Shown here one piece after another: positions 35,891-48,200 of a DNA stretch of 64,000 bases. Each line of letters opens with the position of its first letter. Position 1 is the first letter of the stretch. This stretch comes from Tetmemena sp. SeJ-2015. Lineage: Eukaryota; Ciliophora; Spirotrichea; Sporadotrichida; Oxytrichidae. The translations under genes were made by a program, and so were the position numbers. The stretch is from positions 1 to 64,000 of the forward strand of contig JAJKFJ010021756.1 of the NCBI GenBank assembly GCA_027382625.1, written 5' to 3'. The notes under the pieces are model-generated. The model worked only from the letters and a program-made list of their open reading frames with translations, searched no databases and was not told the origin of the DNA.

Positions 35891-38800
35891 TCATTTAGAG
35901 TAGCACATTTGCCCTTTCGAGAACCTTTCTATTCCAGTTCCTACGTGAGCTATCTCTTAGTTATCTGTTTACTGCTCACAGCTGCCTTTTAAGACTTTTA
36001 AGAGGCCTTAGTTTCTCTCTTCTTCTAACTGGGCTGTTTACTTTATCTGCGCTTGCTAGAAGCGCGATTATTCCCAACAGCCAATTAGCTGCCTTGTCTC
36101 TCGCCTCTACTTGCAGCAGTCATAGTGTGAGGCTATCTTGCTTAGCTTTGAAAGGATGAACTCATAATGGCAGAATTCAAGGGAGCGGAGGCTCTATTCC
36201 TAACTTCTCCATTCAAGGCCTTTTAAAGACCTTCATGATCAGATTGACTTTCGCTCCTTTAATTTTGGAAGCCTGCTCCATCTTAATCCTGCCAGTCCAT
36301 CTCTTCATAAAAAGCATTAAGAAATTATAAATTTAATCATAGAAGTCGGGGTTACCTAACTACATAATAAGTAAGCAAAATTATAGAAGCCTTACAAGAA
36401 TATAGTCGTTTTTAAAATTTATATGAAAATGGATTTTTAATTTATAATGTTTAGCTCTTAGAGTGCCTTAGTTTTCTACTGGTCTGTTTCCAACAGCTGT
36501 TCATACTTTCTCTTCGTCTCTTCATGCTCTATCTCTCTCTGCTTCAATAGCTTAAATCCTTCATGAATTAAAAATAAATTTTTGAAGCCTTAGTAACTTT
36601 AGAAACATTTAACATTTAATGAATCATACCTCTTAGTTTTGGAAGATAACCTCCTTCAGAGCTCTCTTTAAATTGCTAATCTCGTTTTGCTGAAGTTGCA
36701 GCTTTACCTTCAAATTTGAAATTTCTTTACTGTCTTTTGCTTTCTTAGATCTTAAAGAGGAAGGAGATCTGAAATAAATTCTCTTTATAACAAATATTTT
36801 TAGGAGACTTGGATCGTGTTCTCTTCTTTGAGACATTTAAGCCTTGTGCTTCTGCTCTTTAAGCCTTAATGTCTTATCTAATCTTCATCATTTGCTTTTG
36901 GTTTATGGCTTTGCTTTTCCTTTGATTTTGAACACTGAGTTTCTGCTTTTCTGATTTATTTCATCATAAATAAGAAGTTTGTAATGATGTAGAAGACTTT
37001 GAAGCGCTAGCTTTGGAGCCTACTGTAGATAAAATTTTACACAATAAATTTTAGTAAATGATCCTCCTTTCTAGTTTGCTTTTTTGAAGTTCTCCTTCTA
37101 TTTAGGCTATCTCTAATTAGCTCTGCTCCTCAAAATCATATTACTGCTCTCAGCTGAGGTTGCACTCTAAGTCCTTCTCTATCTTCCTTTGTTCAGAATT
37201 TTAAGTTATTGCTTTTCTTGCTTGAGCAATTACTAAGAGCGAACGATTGACTTTGTGTCTAAGCGTTTTGGAGTTTGCATCTAAGATCTTCTCCCTCTAG
37301 TCAAGTCTTAGATCTCATTTACTTAAATTACTTCTGAAGAAAAGAAAGATTGCATATTTTAACTTTAAATTGCCAAAATAAACCTGCTTTCCTTTATCTT
37401 TTGAAGTGGATTTGATTCTTTGAGTATGCTTCGCATCTTACAAGTCTCTGATCAACTCATCTTGATTGTATAGTGATTACTTCTCCTCAAACCTTTAATT
37501 CTTAAAGACTTGTCTCTGGTTGTTCTCTCTGATGAGCAAATACAAAAATATCCCTCATAATAAATTATTGAGAGAGAGCACAAAATTGTTTCTGATATTC
37601 TGATTTCTAGATTAGTGATCTTTATAGCCCTTAAACCTGTAATCGTACTTGTGCTCATTCTTCTTTTTCAGTTGTGCTTCATCTATCCCTATTATATTTT
37701 TGTTCTTTCTTCTAGCTAGTTCTTCAGCTTATATTGCGTCCTTCTCTAAATCTACTCCGATTATAGATAAAGAATAATTCAAATCTAAGGTTGAGATTTG
37801 AATTCAAAATTTGAAAAGGATAATTTAGGTGAGGTTATAAATTTTAAAGTACAAATTTGACTTCTTTCAAAGTGCAATTGAAACACATTTAAATTAAGAT
37901 TGCTTATTTATAATTCGTTCTCTTTATTTGTAAGGTTGAATATTAAATCTTCCCTAAAGACATGCTTCTATCAAAAATTCTGCAAATTTATTTTCATCAT
38001 TTTAGCTATGCGCTCTATCTCTTTGAAAATTTCTATTGCCTTGAATTTAAGGCACCCTATTTCTTCTCTGATTCTCCATCTCTCCTACCTTATCTAATTG
38101 CTTTTACATGTTTGCTTATCCTGCAGGACTCTCCATCAATTCATAGTTTTCTCCCTCACTAAGCTCTTATTCCTCTTGCATGGGACTATCTTCCTCATCC
38201 AAATCCGAAGTGTACTAATCGCTCTCATAGTAGTGAAAGTTCTGCGCAAATATGCAAGTCTTGTTTAACTCATCTTCGTTTGAGTTACTAGACTCTGATC
38301 CTAACAGGTCTAGCTCATCTCAAAAAGAGGAAAAATTGCACTTCAAAATATTCTTTTGAAGATCTCTCTCAATCATTTGTTGATGGTGAACTTCAGCAGG
38401 CTAAGATCTCTTCTTAGTAGTTGTATCGATAATGAATTCTTCTTCTTGATCTCCAATCTTTTTCTCTTCAGCTACTCTAACTTAATTCGACTATCCTATT
38501 CGAGGCACTGAAACCTAAGTGGGCTATTACTAGTTGCCTATGGTCTTAATCCAGTCCTTAAATAACACTTGCCCTTGCATGTGCTATTTAAATAGAATAT
38601 ATATGCAAAATATCCATTTTAAGATTATTTCCCCCTGAAGTTAGTAGAAGGAGCTTGTATTAGATTGCTTTAAGTTTAGCGATTAACTTCTTCCTATGGC
38701 ACATTTTAAACCTCATCCACTTCCATTTCCTCTCCCTTAATAAAAAATACACAAAATAAACTATCACACTAATATAAAACTTGAATAATTATAATTTGCT

Positions 38801-38966
38801 CTTCCTCAGGTGGAGAATTCACACTTTCCTAATCTTCTTCAATAGCGGCAGCTAGTGATATTCGATCCTCTTACTGTGCATCACCTTGATTCATGTTTAG
38901 AAAGTTGGAGGAAGCCGATTGGTGAATTTCATTTTTGCGGGGGAAGAAGTCTGTAATTTACTTCAT
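35891..38966 (-). CDS. Charged, partly coiled-coil protein with N-terminal PIP-like motif
   Basis: The minus strand starts at ATG 38,966 with MKQITDFFPRKNEIHQSAS and stays open through NQGDAQQEDRISLAAAIEED to a splice site near 38,780. ITDFF near the very N-terminus resembles the hydrophobic half of a PCNA-interacting PIP box, although the canonical Gln is not in register. Downstream lie an acidic stretch (YYESDQYTSDLDEEDSPMQE, about 38,235-38,176), a lysine-rich region (ARRKNKNIIGIDEAQLKKKN, about 37,715), a coiled coil (KEISNLKVKLQLQQNEISNL, about 36,740-36,660), and an end reading CYSK with TGA at 35,891-35,893. Introns and frame changes make the exact exons uncertain, and more than one gene is possible. 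No family recognised. Confidence 0.45.
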
Positions 38967-39120
38967 CTCAATAATAATTAAATCAGCAAAACAGACAACA
39001 AACAACAGCAGTCAAGATATACTCACTTATTTTATTCCTTCTTCTTTTATGATAAGAAAATTAAGAAGACTATTCATTCTAACGATGCTACTTTTCTTAA
39101 CATTCAATTTCAAAGTTTGA

Positions 39121-39400
39121 GAGAAGAGGAAAATTTCGAAGAAGAAAGGAAAGAGGATAAATATAAAAATCTCCTTTCAAGCTGGCTTATGGATTGAATA
39201 CGAATAAAACAACAGAGAGAGCAACAATAGTTAATTTAAGAATATTAAAATATTGTTCGATGTCGATTTACAGTGGCTTCAGCACTCGCTAATAAGAAAC
39301 AGTATACAACAAAGCCATATTCGGAGTCGTCACTCTCCTGTCACTCAGAATCTCCAAGCTTTTCAAAGGAGGTAAGTATGTTTTCCAAGCACTTATTTAG
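39121..39400 (+). CDS. Exon-like segment before a GTAAGT site
   Basis: A frame from about 39,121 (EKRKISKKKGKRINIKISFQ) is open to a splice-like GTAAGT at 39,373 under UAR = Gln. It contains FKNIKILFDVDLQWLQHSL and HSPVTQNLQAF. A 29-nt intron ending TTAG would join it to sequence from about 39,402. It may be the 5' part of the Q-rich gene that follows, or of a separate gene. Between 39,400 and 40,050 I can assign nothing firm. Confidence 0.35.
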
Positions 39401-40052
39401 AGATATAATCCTTATAATGCATCTGGTTTAAATTTTGAGTTTCTCTTCTCTAACTCCATTTACATTTGTAAAATAAGTAGGAGTCGAATTATTCATTCAA
39501 TTATGGTGCAGAATTTAATAAAAAATCGTCATTAATGAGATATATTTTTAATTAATTAGTTATTATTTTTCGCTTCAATGGAAAATGCCACTGCTTTGTT
39601 CCTTCCTATTCGCTGACAAGAAGATAACATCCATAAATATACGAAGCAAAACTACTCAAAAACCTATTGGTAAGTCGATGCATCAGACAAATAATCCCCA
39701 ATTCTCAAAATGTAGCCTTAAAACTATTAAATAAAGAAAATAAGAATTAATTAAAGAGATATTCTAGCTTAATCCATCTCTAATTCTTATTTTTCTTTTT
39801 CTCCATTCTCATGCATTTATATAGGTTTCTACACACAACTAGTAGTCTTTAAAGTAAATGGTTTAGCAATACCTTCCGAAACAATTCATATGAAAAGGAA
39901 TGCAAAAAATATAAAACGCAAATACTTTCAAAATTTAAAAGTGTATGTCTATTCATCGCATAAGTACTGTCTGCTGCTTTACATTTATCGTAATTGATTT
40001 TACAAATTAATTCACTCATTTAAAAAATTCAATCCTATATTGAAATTTCTTC

Positions 40053-43000
40053 TTGGTGATGACTCTTGAATTTTTGAAATACTCACTTACTGTGCTTTTA
40101 GAAAAATTTGACGATATCCAATTTGGAAGGGTGCTAACAAAGTATTATGTGAAGATTGCTACACTAGAGCAAGTGAAGTATATGATGCCCAAGTTTTCAG
40201 AAGCATTAAAGCATCTTACAACCTTTCTAGGAATCCACGGCCTCACCCTCGATCAACTTAAGAGTTCACTACAAATATAGTTTTATGTACGGGAGATAAG
40301 TTTATTTCTGATTGAGGAGGAGATTGGTCAGAGACTTCTTCAAATTTATCCTATCTCACTCAGAGCGCCTTCAGACCTAAGAATTCTCAGCTAGACGTCA
40401 TAAACGAGTAAGCAGTAACACAAAGAGGAAGAAGAGGATGAAGATGAGGATGAGGAGGGAGAGGAGAAAGTCTCTACTTCACAGCCACCCCTACATCAAT
40501 AGAGAAGTAGGAGTAATAGAAATAGTGCTCGAAGAAAATCTAAACCACTGGGGCTTGGTCTCGGAGATCTGGAATCAACTATCAAAGAGGAGGATAGTCA
40601 ATCTTAAACACAGAGCTATTCTCAAACCTAGAATAGGACTGTATCGATATCTGAGGTTAGAAGCACAGAGCGCGCTAGTGAAAGACCTAAAGGGGGAAAT
40701 GGAAGTAGGAGTGGACAGAGAGCTAAGGAGGAGGGATCGAGCTTACTAGATGAGGTGATCAGGCTGGAGATGAGCATAGATAACGAAGGAATTGATAGTG
40801 GAAATACAACTCAGAGAGCCGCAGCTGATTCCCTCAACGATAATCAAAGCACTTACAGGACATCTCAAGAGCATTCTAATTTACCAAACATAATGTTTTG
40901 CATTGTTATTAAGTAATTCATTGAGCTAAGTTTCTACTGTCACTAGATTTGTGCCTCAATAGCTCAAGCATAAAAAGCTTCAACAGCATTTTGAGACAAT
41001 CGGCTAATAGAATTAAAACGGTGAGCAGAGTTCTCCAAATAAAAGTGGTGTTGCAATAATTGAATAACCTAAGAGTCAAGAAACTCCTGTTATATAGGAG
41101 AATAAAATGGTAAGGTAGCAACAACTTCAATAAGCCTAACAATCTTAAGTTAAAGAGTAAGCTCATAATCAAGTACAACCAGACTAAGGTTTTAATGATT
41201 AGTTGTAGATGAATGAATATTGTGAGTTAGTTTTCTTGATAGGGAGCAAATGCAAAATCATAGAGAAAAACACAACAACAGCTTGATAAATTTGAATCCT
41301 TCATTAGAATTAAATTTTACGATAGTTCGTTCACATAATGATCTGCAACTAGAAAGTCCCTAAGATAAAAGCCAAAAGCTTTTCTCAAATCAGAGTTTGC
41401 TTAATACTTCTACTGGAACTGGCTAAAATCAGATAAGAAATCAAGAGTTTTCTATGACTCAGAATTTACAAAGGATTATAAAGAGCCCTAATGATAATCT
41501 AATGAGCTCTAGTGTGTAAAGCTAAGATGATCAGAGAAGCTGGCTGAATAAAGCAGGAGAGCGTGGATCGAAATACTCTTGATTAACTTCCATTGACTAA
41601 GATAAAGTAGAGCACAGCTATTCCATCTATTGATATGTTGTAGCTTTTTATTAGATCATCTATAAACACTGATAACAGCTACGCGAAGAAATAGCTTTAC
41701 TAGCTTCAAAATTAGTAATAGGATTCAAGTAGAGATTAAGCTCACAGCAATTAAGCGCAATTTATGTAGTACCTTCCAAACCAAAATGCATCTATGCTAA
41801 GCAGAGCTAATGCTAAACAAGGCAATTATATCTTCGTTTTCATTTTTTCTCAATCAGCCTAGTTTGAACAGCAATCGATCATCATCGGTGAACCGAAGTG
41901 CGGGCATGACTCCGCAACAGAAGTACTAGCTGCAACAGCAATAGCTTTAAAACTAATGGCAAACTTAGAATGCCACCTAACAAGTTAACTTTTAGTAGCA
42001 AAGGAAATCTCTTCAGCAACCTCAGACTTAATACATGAGCTAGAGAAGTAACAAACTCTATAAGCTCAGAGAGAACATCAACTTTGTAAATGCAAACACA
42101 TTTAACACAGCACCAGGGACTACTCATGCAGCAGCCGGTGGGATTTAGAGCTTCAAACCTCAGAACTTGAGAGGTATCTCGCAAGGTTACCCATAAGCTG
42201 CTGCTGACTCTCATATCTTCAATGAATTATAATTGGTGGGTTCATATCAAATCTTTTTAATTTAGCACTGTTGATTAGAACTAGAGTAATGAACGGGAGT
42301 ATAATTAGGGGTTAGTATTAGTTTCCCCTCAGAAAGGTCCACTTTCAAAATCCTATCGTTATTATATTTTGATCAAATCTCATAAGACTCGCAGACCGAA
42401 ATAGAACGACAGTCTTGTTTACGGAGGTAGCTATAAATATGGAAGCACTCCTAAGTCTAACTTCGAGGATACTCAAAGAATGAGTAACTTAAAGTTTTCG
42501 ATTTAATTTAAAATGACTTTCGATAAAAGGTATACTAGAGATAGCTACGCCTCAACTCACCTCCCTCCCACTATGAATAGCAATTCTATCTAGTTCTCTT
42601 AATAGTAGTTCCCACCATTTCAATTCTATAGTTAAAGCCACAACCCCTCAATTAACAACAGTGTAGTCTTCTCGGGCAGTGATAATCCTCAAAGAAAGCA
42701 GTAATAGCAGAGTCTGATGGCGAGTATGATGAGCAAGAGTAATGCAAATGGTGGTACCATCTAAGATTCACTCTAAAATATTTGCAATAGCAATTTTTGA
42801 AAGATTTCTAAATGCTTAATACGAGCCATATAAGTGGAAAATCAAGGGAGTTTCAGAGCTTTAAATTATAAATAAGTTTTACTTTGAAAATTTCTGAGCT
42901 TGAATAATTCATAGATGATTGACCCAGCAATTTAACTTAAAGTGAGTGTTTTCTTATCAATATGATCTATCTATATTGCAATTTTCCAAGAGAGAGAAGA

Positions 43001-43445
43001 GTAGCAAATTCCTTTGGAATAGCAATTGCAGAGAATAAATCAAATTTCAAACACGAATGGGAAAAACAACCTGTATGACGATTCCACTTTCTATGATTCG
43101 CAGATACCCTAGAGCCATCAAGGCTTCTACCTCCCTGAGGAAAGTGCTAGAGGCAAGAATCGTCTAGGCACTACAGGCTCTCAAAGGAGCAATTAAAATC
43201 ACTAGTATGCGACTGCACTCCCTAACTTTAAAAAAATGTTTAATGAAATGTTTTTTGACATTTAGAGATTTTCTTTGAATTTAACTAGACCCGCATAGTT
43301 TAATAAAGTTAGATATATAACCAGCAGTTGTCTGGACAGAAATAAATTAAGAGCAAAAGTATACCCAGGACTGCAAATAAATTCATATATGCTAAATGAA
43401 GACTCTTCAAAATAAGTTTATAATTAAAAATTCCTAATAGTTTTA
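40053..43445 (+). CDS. Large Gln-rich, low-complexity protein
   Basis: ATG 40,053 gives a helical N-terminus (LEFLKYSLTVLLEKFDDIQF; EQVKYMMPKFSEALKHLTTF). Under UAR = Gln the true frame from about 40,410 is acidic, then Ser/Arg-rich (EEEDEDEDEEGEEK, LHQQRSRSNRNSARRKSKPL). The frame that looks open with standard stops at 40,438-40,749 is a shadow of it. A TGA at 40,992-40,994 is passed by +1 into a Q-rich region (ETIGQQNQNGEQSSPNK). From 41,906 a polyglutamine-like segment (MTPQQKYQLQQQQLQNQWQ) is encoded largely by UAR codons. Further +1 TGA sites lie at 42,798, 42,895 and 42,920, then a GTGAGT..CCAAG intron (about 42,942-42,990) and a C-terminal exon (DDSTFYDSQIPQSHQGFYLP). The product is probably disordered, perhaps RNA- or chromatin-associated. 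No family recognised. Confidence 0.5.
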
Positions 43446-43449
43446 TAAT

Positions 43450-43930
43450 AGTTATAAGGATGTAAAACAGAGTTGTCTCTTATCTTTAAAAATTATTTAA
43501 TAACAAAATACTTTTTTTCACCTTTTTTGGTTTTCTTTAAGAGACTATTTGTAATTAATTTAGAAGATGGTTAAAAAATAAATAAAATATTAAATTTACA
43601 ACTTTCACATTACTTATTAAAGAATGAGGAAATTCGTATGAATTTATCTATTTATAGGGGATTGATATGCTGCACCATACTAAGGTTTTTGCATTTAATC
43701 ATTCATTATAGTCACAATATATAATAAGTCATGAAGTGCAAAATTTGTAATTTTATTTTTTTTATTGCTTTAAGATATCTCTTTGCAGCAAGATATGCTT
43801 TTCTTACTTATAATTTTCATTATCATTTAAAATTTAAATTAGTGGCTTTTTACTTTGAGATAATACTGGCGCACAAATTTTTGAAGGACACACAATCCTT
43901 ACTCTTTGTTTAATTTGGAGACAATATAAC
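43450..43930. other. AT-rich spacer between convergent genes
   Basis: Very AT-rich with only chance open frames. It lies between the 3' ends of the Q-rich gene (+) and the acidic-tail gene (-). I see no repeat or RNA. Confidence 0.45.
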
Positions 43931-43944
43931 TGCGACCTCCTGAA

Positions 43945-44915
43945 ATCAATTTAATGTAATATACAATTTAATTCTCTCTCTTAAAACATTCTCAGCTATA
44001 TAATCTTGATCATCGTCGTTTTCATCTTCCTCATCCTCATCATACTCATCGGCATCATCTTAAATAAGCAAGTAAAATCAAATAAGTGAATTGGATCGTG
44101 GGTTGTAGAAATAAGATGAAACCCAATTCTTAATAATCTCTGAGAGCAAGAGTCTAATCAATAAAGATATCTATTGGCTGAATCTGATTATCTTTAATAT
44201 TGATTGTGAATTTAATATATAATTTGAGTATAATTAAACTTAATTTTAATTGGATTTCTCTGCAGAGATATGTTTAACTTAATGTTCATTATATTTAAAA
44301 TTTAAACTATTGCTTTTTACCTAATAACACTAGCAAAAATTTTCACCCCTACTTTTTTTAATAAGCAAATAATATCTGATCAATTTAATGATTATTTACT
44401 CTTCTAAAACATTCTCAGCTATATAATCTTGATCATCGTCGTTTTCATCTTCCTCATCCTCATCATACTCATCGGCATCATCTTAAATAAGTAAATGCAC
44501 ATGTTTAAGAATTTTCCTTGATCTTCAAACATTTGGAAGGGATTGCCAGACTTGGAGGGCTTTTACTAGGGAGGCTTAGGAATAAGCTTCTATGGCTTGG
44601 GGGATTTACTTTCGCCGCTTTGGCTGCTCGAACTTCTGTTTTGGCTTTAGCGTAAAGTGCTTTCTGGGATCATCATCATCTAGGCGCCCTGGGCGAGTAA
44701 GTTCTAGTGGCCCTGGCTCGGAGCAAGATAGCTGGAGTATTTGAAATTGGAGCTTGTTCGTCTGAACTTAGACAGAGACTGAAATTGCTGGTGCCTAATA
44801 AATTAAATTTAAATTTATTTATAATAGATAGCCCTGCTGAGTTAACTTGAAGGAGCACTCTGTCTGCATTGCTCAAAGATGAATTCATGTCGTTATTAGA
44901 GAACGAAATCAACAT
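43945..44915 (-). CDS. Protein with duplicated acidic exon, unidentified
   Basis: The minus strand reads from about 44,915 (MLISFSNNDMNSSLSNADRV). Then come two competing frames, one Pro/Ser/Lys-rich (SKSPKPQKLIPKPPQQKPSK) and one Lys/Arg-rich (DPRKHFTLKPKQKFEQPKRR). After a TTTAAG acceptor an exon of Asp/Glu (DDADEYDEDEEDENDDDQDY, then IAENVL) begins near 44,484. The same exon with its acceptor is repeated exactly at 43,982-44,068 and is followed by a TGA near 43,945. Acidic tails of this sort occur in histone chaperones and HMG-like proteins, but nothing else supports that. No family recognised. Confidence 0.4.
43982..44068 (-). repeat. 87-bp exact direct repeat, copy 1 (acidic exon)
   Basis: Identical over 87 bp to 44,405-44,491, an offset of 423 bp. 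It includes the likely 3' splice acceptor and most of the acidic exon. The flanks differ. Confidence 0.9.
44405..44491 (-). repeat. 87-bp exact direct repeat, copy 2 (acidic exon)
   Basis: The partner of 43,982-44,068. Perfect identity in a window where other repeats are diverged means a recent duplication or gene conversion. A local assembly duplication is the alternative. Confidence 0.9.
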
Positions 44916-44929
44916 AAATACAAATTAAA

Positions 44930-45281
44930 AATGCATTTTCAACTGCTGGTTAGTGTGAAGTATTTTATTTGATGGAGTGAAAATGCTATCTTAATATAAA
45001 CAGTATATTATTATGATCATCTTTGCTCTAAGCACCAGGAAGACCCAAATCTAAAAAGCGAATCAAAATTAAGAGTTGTGAAAATCGTTATCGCAAAAAT
45101 TAAATCCATTGCTTAATTCTTTTCACTTCAAATGAAAAAAATGTAAAAATATTTGTTTTTAAAATTTTACTGTTTTAACTTTAAATTAAGTTTGTTAATA
45201 GCCTACCTTTGTGAATGAACTCCGGCTGTATTTTTCTTTTTCTTTGATTGAATACCTTTCTAGAGACACTACCTGATGAGT
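44930..45281. other. Short AT-rich spacer
   Basis: No gene is supported. It lies between the 5' region of the acidic-exon gene and the 3' end of the phosphatase gene, both on the minus strand. Confidence 0.4.
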
Positions 45282-48200
45282 TCAGAAGTTATTTGAAAAT
45301 TTCTAGGTTTCATCTAGAGTGATAAGATAGAGCGAGAGTCCAAAAGTGAACTTGACTACAGTGGATAAATTGAGGCTGCAAATACAAACTTCACTCAATA
45401 TGTAAATAAATTATGCAGATTACTCCCTTTGTACAGTGAGATTTTGACCTAGCATGGATTAGTAAGGTTAACCGCCCTAGTGTACTATAGTACCATCGTT
45501 TTACTTGCTTTGGAGATCTCTCAACTTAAGCAAGTCCTTCAAGTAGAAATCCTACTTAATGCAGAGTCTCACATCTTCAGCGTCGACCAGCCGCATCAAG
45601 TAAATCATAGAATTTTTTTTCAAATTTTATTATAGAAATGCTACACTTTATTTAGTGAGGGAGGGGAGCATGTCATCTTTTGGATCACCGACATAAGATT
45701 TGATCGGAATTCCATTTTCAAGATGACTAGAGTAGGAGCCCACTTTATTATCCACAATGATTATGTCCTTGAGGTCTCTACCTCCAGAGAGTATGTTTAA
45801 GTCCTTCACATAAGTATCGAATTGAGAGATAACAAGCATTTAAGTTCAGATGAAGGTTAAATTTTTAACTTTATTGTTGTTGAGAGATGTATTGACAGTG
45901 CTTTCTGGAGAGGATGTGATCAAAATACTTAGCTCCATCGAAAGTCTGCAAAATGATATTAGCATAGGGTTCAGTGGCAGCTGTGAAGAGTATCAGCTCA
46001 TAATGATTTCTCAGTTTCTCCAGGGTTTCGATGAGGTAGGGTCTATTCTTAACATATATCTGCAAAAGATATTTAGGATTTATTGATGGATGGTTGATGC
46101 TTACAAAGTATGCGCTGTCAGGAAAATCTGGGTCCACTACATTTATCCTGGAGTCATAACCTTCAATGAATTTCTTCTGCCCTCTGATGAGGGTTTCATC
46201 CAAATCAAATACCAAAGTTTTATTGACTAGAGTTGGTTGGTGAATAAATGGGAAAAAATCACTTACATCTTGAGTTCTTCTTAAAGAGGTCTTGAAACTT
46301 GATGCACCACTGATGATATAAATCTTTGACGAGGGTGTGACTTATATCCCTCTCCTTCTGAAGCTAGCAATTAAAAGCCTCCTTTAATTCCTTATGGTAC
46401 TATTCAAAAAATCGTCATAGTTAATAAAAGACCTTTATTTTAGTTGATTCCATGTCAAGTTCATTATCGAAGAAGACTGAGCAGTAACTTTTGATGTAGT
46501 TCATTTTGTCGTCCTAATTGAAGGACGGGGAATTCAAGAATTCATAATTCATTCAAAAGCAAATTTATTTTCATCACTTAGCCCTTACACATAGAGAATG
46601 ATAGTGTTTTGATGGCATTCCAAATCTAACTCTTTAGATTAATTTACTTAAGAGAGTAGAGGGTATAATTATAGAGTTGATAGTGTAGGAACCTTTGAGT
46701 TCCGTATTCTGCTTCTTAAGTTTGTTGTACTTTCTAGCTCTATTATCTTGAATCATAAAGGTCTTGGTCTTCTTTTTATCATCTAGAGCCTCTAGACTTA
46801 CTAGATCACAAGCATCCTCCACTTACTATTGTGGCTAGCTCTTTCTCTCCTCGCATGATGAAGAGATACTGCTGCTGGGACTTTTCTATTGCGCATTTGC
46901 GTTAATCTTCTATTTCTTAAAGCTAGAGGACTTATGATTCTACATTCCTCCTCCTCCTTTCTTGTGCTGATTTGAGAGGACTTTAGTGCTCTTCCTTCTG
47001 TAGATTTTGTGCCCCTTTATTATATACTCTGACTGTAATCTTCGTCATTTATTAGCTCATTCGATTTATTCTAGTCCTCATCGTAAATTATAACGCTAAA
47101 ATTTATAAGCGGAGTGCTTAATAAAGTTAATCGCTAGAGTAAAATCCATCATCGACAATTTTAATGAAGAAGAATGAATCTATTGAAATAAGAGAGTTTT
47201 AGAAATTGCTTAGTCTCGAAAATTATTGGAGAGACGTTCGGTTAGAGTGCTCCAGAGGACTCAAACTTTAATCACTGCCTTACTTCACAAGCTTTTAGAT
47301 ATTACTCATGTTGAACTTGCTCATCTGGTTTATGGACAATTTAATAATGCTTTAATATGATCGCTTTCTTAAGTTTAGTATTTAGAATTTAACTGTGACA
47401 TGGTTATCATACTAGTCCTAGTCAGAGGAAAATAAAACATATGCTTTTATCATAAGTGATCTCTAAATAAATCTAAGCAGCCTTTTCTCAACTGGATTCA
47501 TCCCATCCATTGCAGAATCGATCGCTTTCTTCTCTTCCTCGACAATTGAGCTGAAGTTAATGATGTTCACATTTTCAGGGATGTACAATTTGGCATTATC
47601 AGATTGTCTTTGCTGTCTTTTAGGAGGTTCATTTATCAGCCTCAAACCTTGCACGTTTAAGTTTTGGAAGGAGGAGACCTGGGGAGGGATCTGGAAAGTT
47701 TAGTTAATCGCTGTGTTCTATATGTGATTGCTAATAGCTGCCAATAAAAAAAGAAAGCTAATACAAATATTTCCATGCTCACAGCATGCTGATTGTTTCA
47801 TAAAATAATATTTATAAAAGTTTCTTGCGAAATCATTGATTCAGGGTTGTCCTCAAAAATTCTTTCATGGTTTGGAGAGATAGACATTTTATCAGCCTTG
47901 AAGATGTCATTAGATCCAGTTTTGATAGTCTCGTAATTTGCAAACTCATAAGCCACAAAGCTCAATTTATTTCTGTTGTTAGATTCAGCTCTAAAAATGA
48001 ATTGTATGTACTTTAATGATTAAGTTCTTGGAAGTACCGCGTCCTATTTTCCATACCAGCTGCTTCTCAGGCTCTTCTACTGATTAGGAGGCAAGTCAAC
48101 TCCGTTTCTAGACTCAAATCTGTTAATGTTGTCAATTAGTTTGGCAAGAATTGACTGTAACTCTCTTATTCTTGCACTGAGCCAAAGTCCTTCATCTCAT

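Noticed and set aside
35891..38966. CAF-1 large subunit identity
   Set aside because: A PIP-like N-terminus and acidic and Lys-rich parts are present, but their order differs from CAF-1 and no diagnostic motif was seen.
40438..40749. 103-codon Arg-rich plus-strand ORF
   Set aside because: Shadow of the acidic, Ser/Arg-rich frame that is open through the same region when UAR is read as Gln.
46800..46830. 25-26 bp segment flanked by TAGTAAGT repeats, resembling a tiny IES or intron
   Set aside because: Removing it as an intron gives a frame that soon meets TGA, and the repeat is short. The +1 reading gives a better protein, so no excised element is claimed.
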